Positions 1-5,636 of a DNA stretch of 5,636 nucleotides are shown here, in pieces. The translations under genes were made by a program, and so were the position numbers. Positions within the stretch are counted from its first letter, which is position 1; every line of letters begins with the position of its first letter. This stretch comes from DASVLX01 sp035552275 (GTDB taxonomy: Bacteria; Actinomycetota; Actinomycetes; Mycobacteriales; Pseudonocardiaceae). The DNA lies in NCBI GenBank assembly GCA_035552275.1, contig DASZLR010000018.1, forward strand, positions 1 through 5,636. The letters run 5' to 3'. The notes beneath the pieces were generated by a model. That model saw nothing but the letters and a program-made list of their open reading frames with translations. It made no database searches and was not told the DNA's origin.

Positions 1-439
1 AGCCGCGCGAAAGCCCTTCAACGGTGATAACCACATCTGCCCAACCGGGCCGCAGGTCCAGCACGGCGCCGATTATGGCGTCGCCGGTACCCTTCGATTG
101 TGGTCCTTCATTCTTGACGTATCGGCGGTTCGTGGAGGGGAGGTGATTGAGTAGCGTTTCGACCGGGAGCGGATCGTCCATCGAATAGATACGGGTGATC
201 GGCAACTTCTTGTTGAGATCGTCTGCTTTGCCGAGTGCGCCCAGCCAGCCCAGCCTGCTGACCACCGGATTGCCGCGGTAGACTCCCGTGACGATCAACG
301 TCAGATGAGATCCATTCTCCCACTCTGAGTTCCGTCGGCTGGTGATCCATGGCCACTGCGGGAAATCGTCCGCGAACCGCCCCTGGTGAAAATCGAGGAG
401 TTTTTCTTCGTCCTGGCTGCACCTGATGATCGCGACCAT
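1..439 (-). CDS. Unrecognised protein, C-terminus cut by window edge; coupled to the upstream helicase gene
   Basis: Reading from ATG at 439 down to the left edge gives at least 146 residues with no stop, beginning MVAIIRCSQDEEKLLDF. I do not recognise the family. The visible part is soluble, with no signal peptide or membrane segment, and mixes alpha and beta character: hydrophobic strand-like stretches (LTLIVTGVYRG near residue 45, DAIIGAVLDL near residue 120) and charged or tryptophan-rich turns (WPWITSRRNSEW near residue 28). The start is well fixed: the same frame has a TAA at 454-452, only four codons upstream, and an AAGGCGAG ribosome-binding site at 453-446 lies 6 bases before the ATG and overlaps the helicase stop. 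This implies co-transcription and probably translational coupling with the helicase. GC is about 60% by hand count of 1-420, clearly below the helicase and drmD, and it uses codons rare in high-GC genomes (CTA, ATA, AAA, TAT). Function unknown; a helicase partner is inference from position only. Confidence 0.8.
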   Translation of the reverse strand, partial: MVAIIRCSQDEEKLLDFHQGRFADDFPQWPWITSRRNSEWENGSHLTLIVTGVYRGNPVVSRLGWLGALGKADDLNKKLPITRIYSMDDPLPVETLLNHLPSTNRRYVKNEGPQSKGTGDAIIGAVLDLRPGWADVVITVEGLSRG

Positions 440-454
440 ATGCGTCTCGCCTTA
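440..454 (-). promoter_or_regulatory. Ribosome-binding site overlapping the helicase stop codon
   Basis: On the minus strand the order is TAA (454-452), then GGCGAG, ACGCAT and the ATG at 439. The purine-rich AAGGCGAG (453-446) uses two bases of the stop codon and sits 6 bases before the ATG. A ribosome finishing the helicase would already cover this site, so coupled translation of the downstream gene is expected. The downstream frame is the same as the helicase frame. Confidence 0.6.
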
Positions 455-2566
455 TCGGGGTAGGAACGGGCTGGGCTGACCGGCGACGTGCGAGACGTGC
501 AGCACGTCCCGGGCGCGGGTGCAGGCGACGAACAACAGGCACCGCTCCCGTTGCATGTCCTGCCGGCGTGTGACGGGATCCTCCGTGACATCAGTGAGCG
601 CGGCGGCCTGTGGCACGATGTCCGCGTCGACCGCGATCACCGCGACACAGCGGAATTCGCGGCCCTTCATCGCGTGCATCGTGTCCACCCGAATCGCATC
701 GCCCGCCTTGGCCGTCGCGCCGGCCGCGGACAGGCCGGCTCGACTCAGGGCGGCACGAGCGTCCGTGGCCAGGCGGTTGGTGCGTGCCGCCACACCGATC
801 GCGAATGCCTCGACGCCTGAGTCGAGCCATTCGCGAACCTGGGCGACCAGGCCATCCAGCTCGGCCGCCGCGTCCGGATAGGCCCGGACCACCGGTCGGC
901 GCCCATGCGTCTCCGACCGGTAGCCGGCCAGCTGATCGGGCAGCTCGTCCAGCCCGTCCGGTGGTTCGTCGTCGAGGATTCGCACCGTCCAGCTGAGGAT
1001 CTCCTGCGTGGTGCGGTAGCTGATGGTCAGCCGATGGCTGCGCCCGCGCACCCGGATGTCCAGTTGCTGCAAGGAGACCCGGTTGTCGTAGACGCGCTGG
1101 TTCGGATCGGCCACGATGAACAGATCGTCCGCGCCGGGCGCGACGGCCGCTCGCAGGAGTCGCCACTGGGCCGGGTGCAGGTCCTGTCCCTCGTCCACGA
1201 TGACGTGCCGGTAGCGCCCCGCGCCCGGCCTGGCGAGGATGTCGGCGGCTTCGTCGGCGACCTGGAGGTGCGTTCGCTGGCTGGACGCGCGCAACTCGGC
1301 GAGCACACCGCTGATGGCCGTCCAGGCTCGCTCGCGGGCCGGCCGCAGCAGCACCTGGCCGGCGCCGCGCCGCCGACAACCGAGGTAGGCGTCCCGATGA
1401 CGCAGGTTCTGCGCGAGGATCACCTGTTCCCATTCCCGTTCCAGGAACGCCGCGCTCAACTCGCCGCCGGTGGTGGCGGCGGCCCGTTTCCACAGGGCGC
1501 CCAGCGCGGCCGTCCTGATGATGTCCGGCCGGATCCCGCGCGCCTCGCTCACCACCCGGTAGGCCACCCGGTCGACGTTGCGCACCTCGATACGCGACCG
1601 GACCGCCGGGTCCGGAACCAGTTGTGCGAGTTGGGCTTCCAACGATTCCGCCAGGCCGCGACTGAACGTGGTGAGCAGGATGGGTGCGCCGTTGGCCGGT
1701 TCGGGGTCGCGCTGGGCGAGGAACGCCGCCCGATGCAACGCGGTCACGGTCTTGCCGGTTCCCGCGCCGCCGCTGACCATCGCCGGCCCGCGATAGGACA
1801 GTCGGTAGGCGACCGCGTGCTGTCGCGGGTGCAGGAAAACCCGCCATGCCGCGAACGGATCGGCCAGGACAGTCGTCAGTTCGGCGGGGCCGGACACCAT
1901 CGCGTACCGGTCGGGGGTGCGTTCGACCGCCTTCGCCAGATCGGTCGGGTCGACGTGCTCCGGCGCTTCCCCGCCGATCAGGTCCTGGCTCATCTCCTGC
2001 CACACCTCGTCGGCGTTCATGCCGGTGGCAAGCCCGAACAACACGTTGTACTGCCGGTCCGGCAGCAGGGCCGCCATCGCGTCCAGGTGCGCCGCGGAGG
2101 TGAGCAGCCGGGCGATGGTGATCATCGAGTCCTCGATGCCCAGCCTCGCGAGATCCTTGTCCTTGACGTGATCGAGCAGCCGCTTCTCGGTCCGGTCCGC
2201 TGCCTGGCGCAACGCCGGTGTGAGGTCATCCAGGGCGTCCTGGTTGCGCACCTCCAGCACGCCGAGCACCTGGTTCACGGTGAACCGCCGACTGGTGGCG
2301 TACGCCTTGGCCTCGTCGTGCCCCAGTACGGTGATCAGGTAGTACTGGTCGCCGGATTCGGGGGCCAGCACCACGCCTCGGTAGAAGTCGGTGATCCGGA
2401 TCGTCCGGATGCGCGGGTCTTTGGAGTTGTGCAGTTTCTCCAGGTGCAGCCCGGCATGGGTGTGCTCGGCGAACTTGCTCAGCGCGTCGTCCACCGCCCG
2501 CTGCACCCGAGTTTCGAGTTTCGCGTAACTCGGCAGGAACTCTTTGGCGATAGCTAGCTGTGGCAC
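452..2566 (-). CDS. RelE/ParE-like domain fused to UvrD/Rep-type SF1 helicase
   Basis: 704 residues: an ATP-dependent DNA helicase/translocase of superfamily 1A, cytoplasmic. Residues ~1-95 resemble a RelE/ParE/HigB toxin fold: an N-terminal helical hairpin (FLPSYAKLETRVQRAVDDAL), LHLEKLHNS, a basic strand (RIRTIRITDFYRG, R52-R63), and a last strand ending LGHDEAKAYA (81-90), like the VGHR..VY ending of ParE-type toxins. Residues ~110-240 are a mostly helical linker. The helicase core follows: Q motif HPRQ (247-250 region), Walker A GGAGTGKT (266-273, K272), Ia TTFSRGLAESL (299-309), Walker B DEGQD (458-462), III ADPNQRVYD (486-494), IV ISYRTTQEI (515-523), V VDTMHAMKGREF (627-638), VI ERCLLFVACTRAR (674-686). 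All motifs are intact; DEGQD and ADPNQ replace the commoner DEAQD and GDxxQ. No nuclease domain is seen. GTG 2566 is fixed by an in-frame TGA at 2581-2579 and a strong ribosome-binding site. It diverges from drmD and leads an unknown gene. The helicase call is very sure; the toxin-fold call is by pattern only, and catalytic activity is unproven. Confidence 0.93.
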   Translation of the reverse strand: MPQLAIAKEFLPSYAKLETRVQRAVDDALSKFAEHTHAGLHLEKLHNSKDPRIRTIRITDFYRGVVLAPESGDQYYLITVLGHDEAKAYATSRRFTVNQVLGVLEVRNQDALDDLTPALRQAADRTEKRLLDHVKDKDLARLGIEDSMITIARLLTSAAHLDAMAALLPDRQYNVLFGLATGMNADEVWQEMSQDLIGGEAPEHVDPTDLAKAVERTPDRYAMVSGPAELTTVLADPFAAWRVFLHPRQHAVAYRLSYRGPAMVSGGAGTGKTVTALHRAAFLAQRDPEPANGAPILLTTFSRGLAESLEAQLAQLVPDPAVRSRIEVRNVDRVAYRVVSEARGIRPDIIRTAALGALWKRAAATTGGELSAAFLEREWEQVILAQNLRHRDAYLGCRRRGAGQVLLRPARERAWTAISGVLAELRASSQRTHLQVADEAADILARPGAGRYRHVIVDEGQDLHPAQWRLLRAAVAPGADDLFIVADPNQRVYDNRVSLQQLDIRVRGRSHRLTISYRTTQEILSWTVRILDDEPPDGLDELPDQLAGYRSETHGRRPVVRAYPDAAAELDGLVAQVREWLDSGVEAFAIGVAARTNRLATDARAALSRAGLSAAGATAKAGDAIRVDTMHAMKGREFRCVAVIAVDADIVPQAAALTDVTEDPVTRRQDMQRERCLLFVACTRARDVLHVSHVAGQPSPFLPR

Positions 2567-2580
2567 GAACCGGCTCCCTC
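2567..2580 (-). promoter_or_regulatory. Ribosome-binding site deciding the helicase GTG start
   Basis: GAGGGAG at 2580-2574 (minus strand) lies 7 bases before GTG 2566. An in-frame TGA at 2581-2579 overlaps the start of this site, so no earlier start is possible in this frame. The non-ATG start is therefore well supported. Confidence 0.75.
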
Positions 2581-2610
2581 AGTAGACGACTCATCAGACG
2601 GCACTCGGCG

Positions 2611-2635
2611 GTCAATGGTTACGCATGGTATTGAC
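2611..2635. repeat. Inverted repeat GTCAAT-N13-ATTGAC, possible operator
   Basis: GTCAAT at 2611-2616 is the exact reverse complement of ATTGAC at 2630-2635, with centre of symmetry at 2623. Pairing does not extend beyond the six bases on either side. The 19-base centre-to-centre spacing of the arms is just under two helical turns, compatible with a dimeric regulator; equally, the arms may simply be two back-to-back -35 elements. A six-base repeat can arise by chance. Confidence 0.3.
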
Positions 2636-2667
2636 GTACTCAGCAGTAGGTGGCTGATTGGTGAGCA

Positions 2668-2682
2668 GAAGGTGGTGAAGGG
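2668..2682 (+). promoter_or_regulatory. Ribosome-binding site(s) for drmD, with two possible GTG starts
   Basis: AAGGTGG at 2669-2675 differs from AAGGAGG at one base and sits 7 bases before GTG 2683. A second purine run, AAGGGG at 2678-2683, sits 5 bases before another in-frame GTG at 2689. I chose 2683 for the closer match and better spacing; choosing 2689 would remove two residues. An in-frame TGA at 2662-2664 rules out anything earlier. Confidence 0.55.
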
Positions 2683-5636
2683 GTGACAGTGACGATCGCA
2701 GCGGACGAGCCGGTGGCGGAAATGCCGGCAGTGCCCGCGCCGGGCCAACTGGTAACAGTAAGGAACCGGCAGTGGGTGACCTCCGACGTCGTGCGTGGCG
2801 AGATCGCCAGCAGCGACCCGAACGTGTTCACCGCCCTGCCGTCGCACCTGGTCAGCCTGGCCAGCATCGAGGACGACGCGCGGGACGAGGAACTGCGCGT
2901 GGTCTGGGAGCTGGAGATCGGCGCGGTCGTGCACGACTCCGCGGTGTTGCCCAGTCCGGACAACGGTTTCGACTCGCCCACCGAACTCGACGCGTTCCTG
3001 CACGCGGTGCGCTGGGGCGCGATCGCCTCGGCGGACACGACCGCGTTGCAGGCGCCGTTCCGGTCTGGCATCCAGATCGAGGACTACCAGCTCGACCCGG
3101 TCGTCCGCGCGTTGTCGATGCCGCGCACCAATCTGCTGATCGCCGATGACGTCGGACTTGGCAAGACCATCGAAGCCGGCCTGGTCGCCCAGGAGCTGAT
3201 GCTGCGCCACCGCGCCCGCACGATGCTGATCGTCTGCCCGGCCGGCCTGACCGTGCAGTGGCGGGACGAGATGCGGGACAAGTTCGGCCTGGACTTCCGG
3301 ATCGTTGACCGGGAACTGCTGCGCACGCTCCGTCGGTCGCGCGGCCTGTACGTGAACCCGTGGACGCACTATCCGCGGCTGATCGTCAGCGTCGACTGGC
3401 TCAAGCGGGACCGCCCGATGCGGCTGCTCCGGGACGCGCTGCCGCCGGTGGCCGACTATCCGCGGGCGATCGACCTGCTGCTGGTGGACGAGGTGCACAC
3501 CTGCGCTCCCGCCGCCCGCGGCCGCTACGCGGTGGATTCCCAGCGCACCAAGGCGATCCGGGAGCTGGCGCCGCACTGCGAGCACCGACTGTTCCTGTCC
3601 GCCACCCCGCACAACGGCTATCTGGAATCGTTCACCGCGCTGTTGGAACTGTTGGACGACCAGCGATTCGCCCGCGGCGTCCGGCCGACCCAAGCTCAAC
3701 TGGACCGGATCATGGTGCGCCGCCTGAAGACCGGCCTGCCACCGAAATGGGACGGCACCCCCCGGTACCTCGAACGTGATCTCGACTACCTCGACGTCGA
3801 GTACGCCGAGGACGAGCGCCATGCGCACGAACTGCTGCGCCGCTACGCGGCTTCCCGCCGGGAGACGGCGAACGGCAAGGCGGCCGGAGCGGCGGCGGAT
3901 TTCGTGACGACTCTGTTGAAGCGCCGGCTGTTCTCCTCGCCCAAGGCGTTCGCGGAGACGATCGAGGTGCACCTGAAGACGATGACCGACCGGGACCGCG
4001 ACGCGGCGCCACTGGCCGGCGGCGAACGGGTGCTGCGGCCGCTGGCCGACAAGCTGGACGAGACCGCCGAGGACGACGCCGAGTACGCCCATGCCGAGCA
4101 GGAGGCCCTGGCCGCCGCCCGACGCTGCGCGCCAGCCCTGACCGCCGAGGAACACGCGATCCTGCGCGAGTTGCGGGACTGGGCGCAGAACGCGCGGCAC
4201 CGGCCGGACGCCAAGTTCGCCAGGCTGCTCCGCTGGCTCGACCCGATCGCCCGTCCGGACGGCCGCTGGTCTGATGAGCGGGTGATCGTCTTCACCGAAT
4301 ACCGGGACACCCAGCAGTGGCTGTACGAGCGGCTGCTCGGCGTCGGCTATCCGAAGGACCGGCTGGCGCTGCTGTTCGGCGGCATGGAACCGGACAAGCG
4401 GGAGCACATCAAGAACATCTTCACCGAGGATCCGAAGCTCGATCCGGTGCGCGTGCTGCTGGCCACCGATGCCGCCAGCGAAGGCATCAACCTGCAGGAC
4501 CACTGCCATCGGGTGCTGCACTGGGAGATCCCGTGGAATCCCAACCGGTTGGAGCAGCGCAACGGCCGGGTCGACCGGCACGGCCAGCGGGAGATCGTGC
4601 AGGTGCGGCATTTCGTGCCGGTCGGCTGGCAGAATTGCCGGCCCGACGACGAGACTCTGGAGGGCGAGCTGGCGTTTCTGGGAGTCGCGGTGCGGAAGGT
4701 GGAGCGGATTCGCGCCGATCTGGGCAGCGCCGGTGAGGTGATCGCCGCGCAGGTCGAGCGGAAGATGCTCGGTCGGCCGGCGGACTGGCAGGTCGCCGAG
4801 GTCGAGATCGCCAGTCGCGCCGCCAAGGCCGATCTCGGGGTGAACCGAGATCTGGCCCGCAAGCTGGAACGGCTCACCGAGAAGCTGGCCGGCAGCCGCA
4901 CCGCGCTGGACCTCACCCCGGCCACCATGGAGCAGGTCGTGCGCACCGCGCTGCTGTTGGCCCACCGCAAGGATCTGACACCAGCAAAGCCGCCAGATGG
5001 CTTCCCAGCGCCGGTTTTCCGGTTGCCGGAGCTGCCCGGCGCCTGGGCCGAGGCGCGCAACACTGGGCTCTACCACCCGCTGACCGGCGAGGAGCGGCTG
5101 GCCACCTTCGACCAGGATGCCGCCGCCGGCCGCAAGGATCTGGTGCTGCTGCATCTGGGGCATCGGCTGGTGCGGATGTGCCTGCGCCTGCTGCGGGCCG
5201 AGTTGTGGGCGCGGGCCAGTGGCACCGGCGGCCCGGCGAGGCTGAGCCGGGTGACGGCGCGAGTGCTGCCCGGCGATCTGATCCGCGAGCCGGCGGTGGT
5301 CGCGCACGGCCGAGTGGTGATCACCGGCACCGAGGGCACCCGGCTGCACGAGGAGATCATCACCACCGGTGGCCTGCTGGAAGGCGGCAAGCTGATCAGA
5401 GCCCGACAGGACGACGTGGACACGTGGCTGGCCGCGGCATCCGACGAGCCGGCGCCGCCAGGCGTCCAGGAGCGGTTGGCCGGGCTCTGGCCGACGCTCG
5501 CCGATCCGCTGGCCCGAGCCCTGGCCACCCGAGCCAACCAGCGCGCCCGCAGCCTGGACGCGACCCTGCGCAGTCGCTGCGATGAGGAGGTCGGCGCGAT
5601 CGGCACCGTGTTGGACGAACTGGACCGGTCGATCCG
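2683..5636 (+). CDS. drmD: DISARM class 1 SNF2-like helicase DrmD, C-terminus cut by window edge
   Basis: At least 984 residues without a stop. SNF2/RapA-like SF2 ATPase expected to act on DNA in the DISARM anti-phage system, which combines host-DNA methylation marking with restriction of unmarked phage DNA. Residues ~15-125 form an N-terminal domain (GQLVTVRNRQWVTSDV). Helicase lobe 1: Q-type GIQIEDYQ (129-136), Walker A DDVGLGKT (155-162, K161), Ia LIVCPAGLTVQW (~182-193), Walker B DEVH (269-272), III SATPHNG (306-312). A ~220-residue helical insert carries LLKRRLFSSP (411-420), a phrase typical of this helicase group. Lobe 2: IV RVIVFTEY (533-540), V TDAASEGINLQ (595-605), VI NRLEQRNGRVDRHGQ (621-635, arginines R629 and R632). 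The rest is a charged helical C-terminal region with GLYHPLTGEERL, DLVLLHLGHRLVRMCLRLLRAELWA-like segments. DrmD is usually slightly over 1000 residues, so only a short end is missing. Class 1 loci place drmMI next, beyond this window. SNF2 helicase is certain; DrmD rests on architecture and remembered family wording. The alternative is another RapA/HepA-like defence helicase. Confidence 0.87.
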   Translation, partial: MTVTIAADEPVAEMPAVPAPGQLVTVRNRQWVTSDVVRGEIASSDPNVFTALPSHLVSLASIEDDARDEELRVVWELEIGAVVHDSAVLPSPDNGFDSPTELDAFLHAVRWGAIASADTTALQAPFRSGIQIEDYQLDPVVRALSMPRTNLLIADDVGLGKTIEAGLVAQELMLRHRARTMLIVCPAGLTVQWRDEMRDKFGLDFRIVDRELLRTLRRSRGLYVNPWTHYPRLIVSVDWLKRDRPMRLLRDALPPVADYPRAIDLLLVDEVHTCAPAARGRYAVDSQRTKAIRELAPHCEHRLFLSATPHNGYLESFTALLELLDDQRFARGVRPTQAQLDRIMVRRLKTGLPPKWDGTPRYLERDLDYLDVEYAEDERHAHELLRRYAASRRETANGKAAGAAADFVTTLLKRRLFSSPKAFAETIEVHLKTMTDRDRDAAPLAGGERVLRPLADKLDETAEDDAEYAHAEQEALAAARRCAPALTAEEHAILRELRDWAQNARHRPDAKFARLLRWLDPIARPDGRWSDERVIVFTEYRDTQQWLYERLLGVGYPKDRLALLFGGMEPDKREHIKNIFTEDPKLDPVRVLLATDAASEGINLQDHCHRVLHWEIPWNPNRLEQRNGRVDRHGQREIVQVRHFVPVGWQNCRPDDETLEGELAFLGVAVRKVERIRADLGSAGEVIAAQVERKMLGRPADWQVAEVEIASRAAKADLGVNRDLARKLERLTEKLAGSRTALDLTPATMEQVVRTALLLAHRKDLTPAKPPDGFPAPVFRLPELPGAWAEARNTGLYHPLTGEERLATFDQDAAAGRKDLVLLHLGHRLVRMCLRLLRAELWARASGTGGPARLSRVTARVLPGDLIREPAVVAHGRVVITGTEGTRLHEEIITTGGLLEGGKLIRARQDDVDTWLAAASDEPAPPGVQERLAGLWPTLADPLARALATRANQRARSLDATLRSRCDEEVGAIGTVLDELDRSI

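Larger units (their letters stand above)
2567..2682. promoter_or_regulatory. Divergent intergenic control region between the helicase gene and drmD
   Basis: These 116 bases separate two outward-pointing GTG starts and must hold the promoters for both transcripts. The centre (about 2611-2640) is the most AT-rich part. Outward TTGAC elements occur on both strands: TTGACC at 2615-2610 (toward the helicase) and TTGACG at 2631-2636 (toward drmD). Neither has a convincing -10 hexamer at 16-19 bases; the best plus-strand candidate is CTGATT at 2654-2659. The promoter positions are therefore a guess, while the presence of a shared control region follows from the gene layout. Confidence 0.5.

Noticed and set aside
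440..460. A transcription terminator between the helicase and the downstream gene.
   Set aside because: Only 12 bases separate stop and start, with no hairpin or T-run; the genes look co-transcribed.
108..591. Minus-strand open frames of 144 and 96 codons across the helicase 3' end and the unknown gene.
   Set aside because: Both cross the helicase stop region out of frame and have arginine/serine-rich unpatterned translations. The frame starting at ATG 439 has a better ribosome-binding site and a more protein-like composition.
591..2003. A 470-codon minus-strand open frame overlapping the helicase in another frame.
   Set aside because: The translation is dominated by R, G, P and A repeats expected from shifting a GC-rich gene by one base; the helicase frame explains this stretch fully.
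905..2557. A 550-codon open frame on the plus strand, opposite the helicase.
   Set aside because: It lies wholly antisense to a gene with a complete set of SF1 motifs, has low-complexity R/G/P/Q-rich translation, and shows no recognisable domain or ribosome-binding site.
2772..3149. Short plus-strand open frames inside the 5' part of drmD.
   Set aside because: They are shifted frames of drmD with R/A/G-rich translations; the drmD frame there encodes the N-terminal domain and Walker A.
2554..5349. A 931-codon open frame on the minus strand, opposite drmD.
   Set aside because: It mirrors drmD, whose high-GC codons leave the antisense frame free of stops. The translation is rich in H, Q, R, P and G, lacks domain-like patterning, and would also run through the divergent control region into the helicase start.

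Overview
The window is GC-rich coding DNA with GTG starts, strong G/C third-position bias and long open antisense frames. This composition fits a high-GC actinobacterium, but nothing seen fixes a genus. There are no rRNA or tRNA genes, CRISPR arrays, insertion sequences or transposase remnants that I can support. Nearly all of the sequence is explained by three protein genes, two of them cut by the window edges.

Layout. On the minus strand (reading right to left), a complete gene at 2566-452 encodes a 704-residue superfamily 1 (UvrD/Rep-like) helicase. Its first ~95 residues look like a RelE/ParE-type toxin fold. Twelve bases after its stop codon, and in the same reading frame, comes a second minus-strand gene (439 down to the left edge). 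It encodes at least 146 residues of a protein I do not recognise, with noticeably lower GC than its neighbours. On the plus strand, starting at 2683 and running off the right edge, is a large gene (at least 984 codons) encoding an SNF2-family helicase. It has every classical SF2 motif in order, and its overall architecture and wording match DrmD, the signature helicase of class 1 DISARM anti-phage systems.

The minus-strand pair and the plus-strand gene diverge from a 116-base intergenic region. It holds good ribosome-binding sites for both directions and a hexamer inverted repeat, GTCAAT-N13-ATTGAC, whose arms double as outward-facing TTGAC (-35-like) elements.

Interpretation. This is most likely the left end of a DISARM defence island. 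In class 1 DISARM, drmD is normally followed by the adenine methyltransferase gene drmMI and by drmA, drmB and drmC, which would lie to the right of this window. The divergent helicase plus unknown gene is the less familiar part: a toxin-fold/helicase fusion coupled to a small partner, sharing its control region with drmD. Whether it is an accessory to DISARM, an independent defence module or an unrelated neighbour cannot be decided from this sequence.
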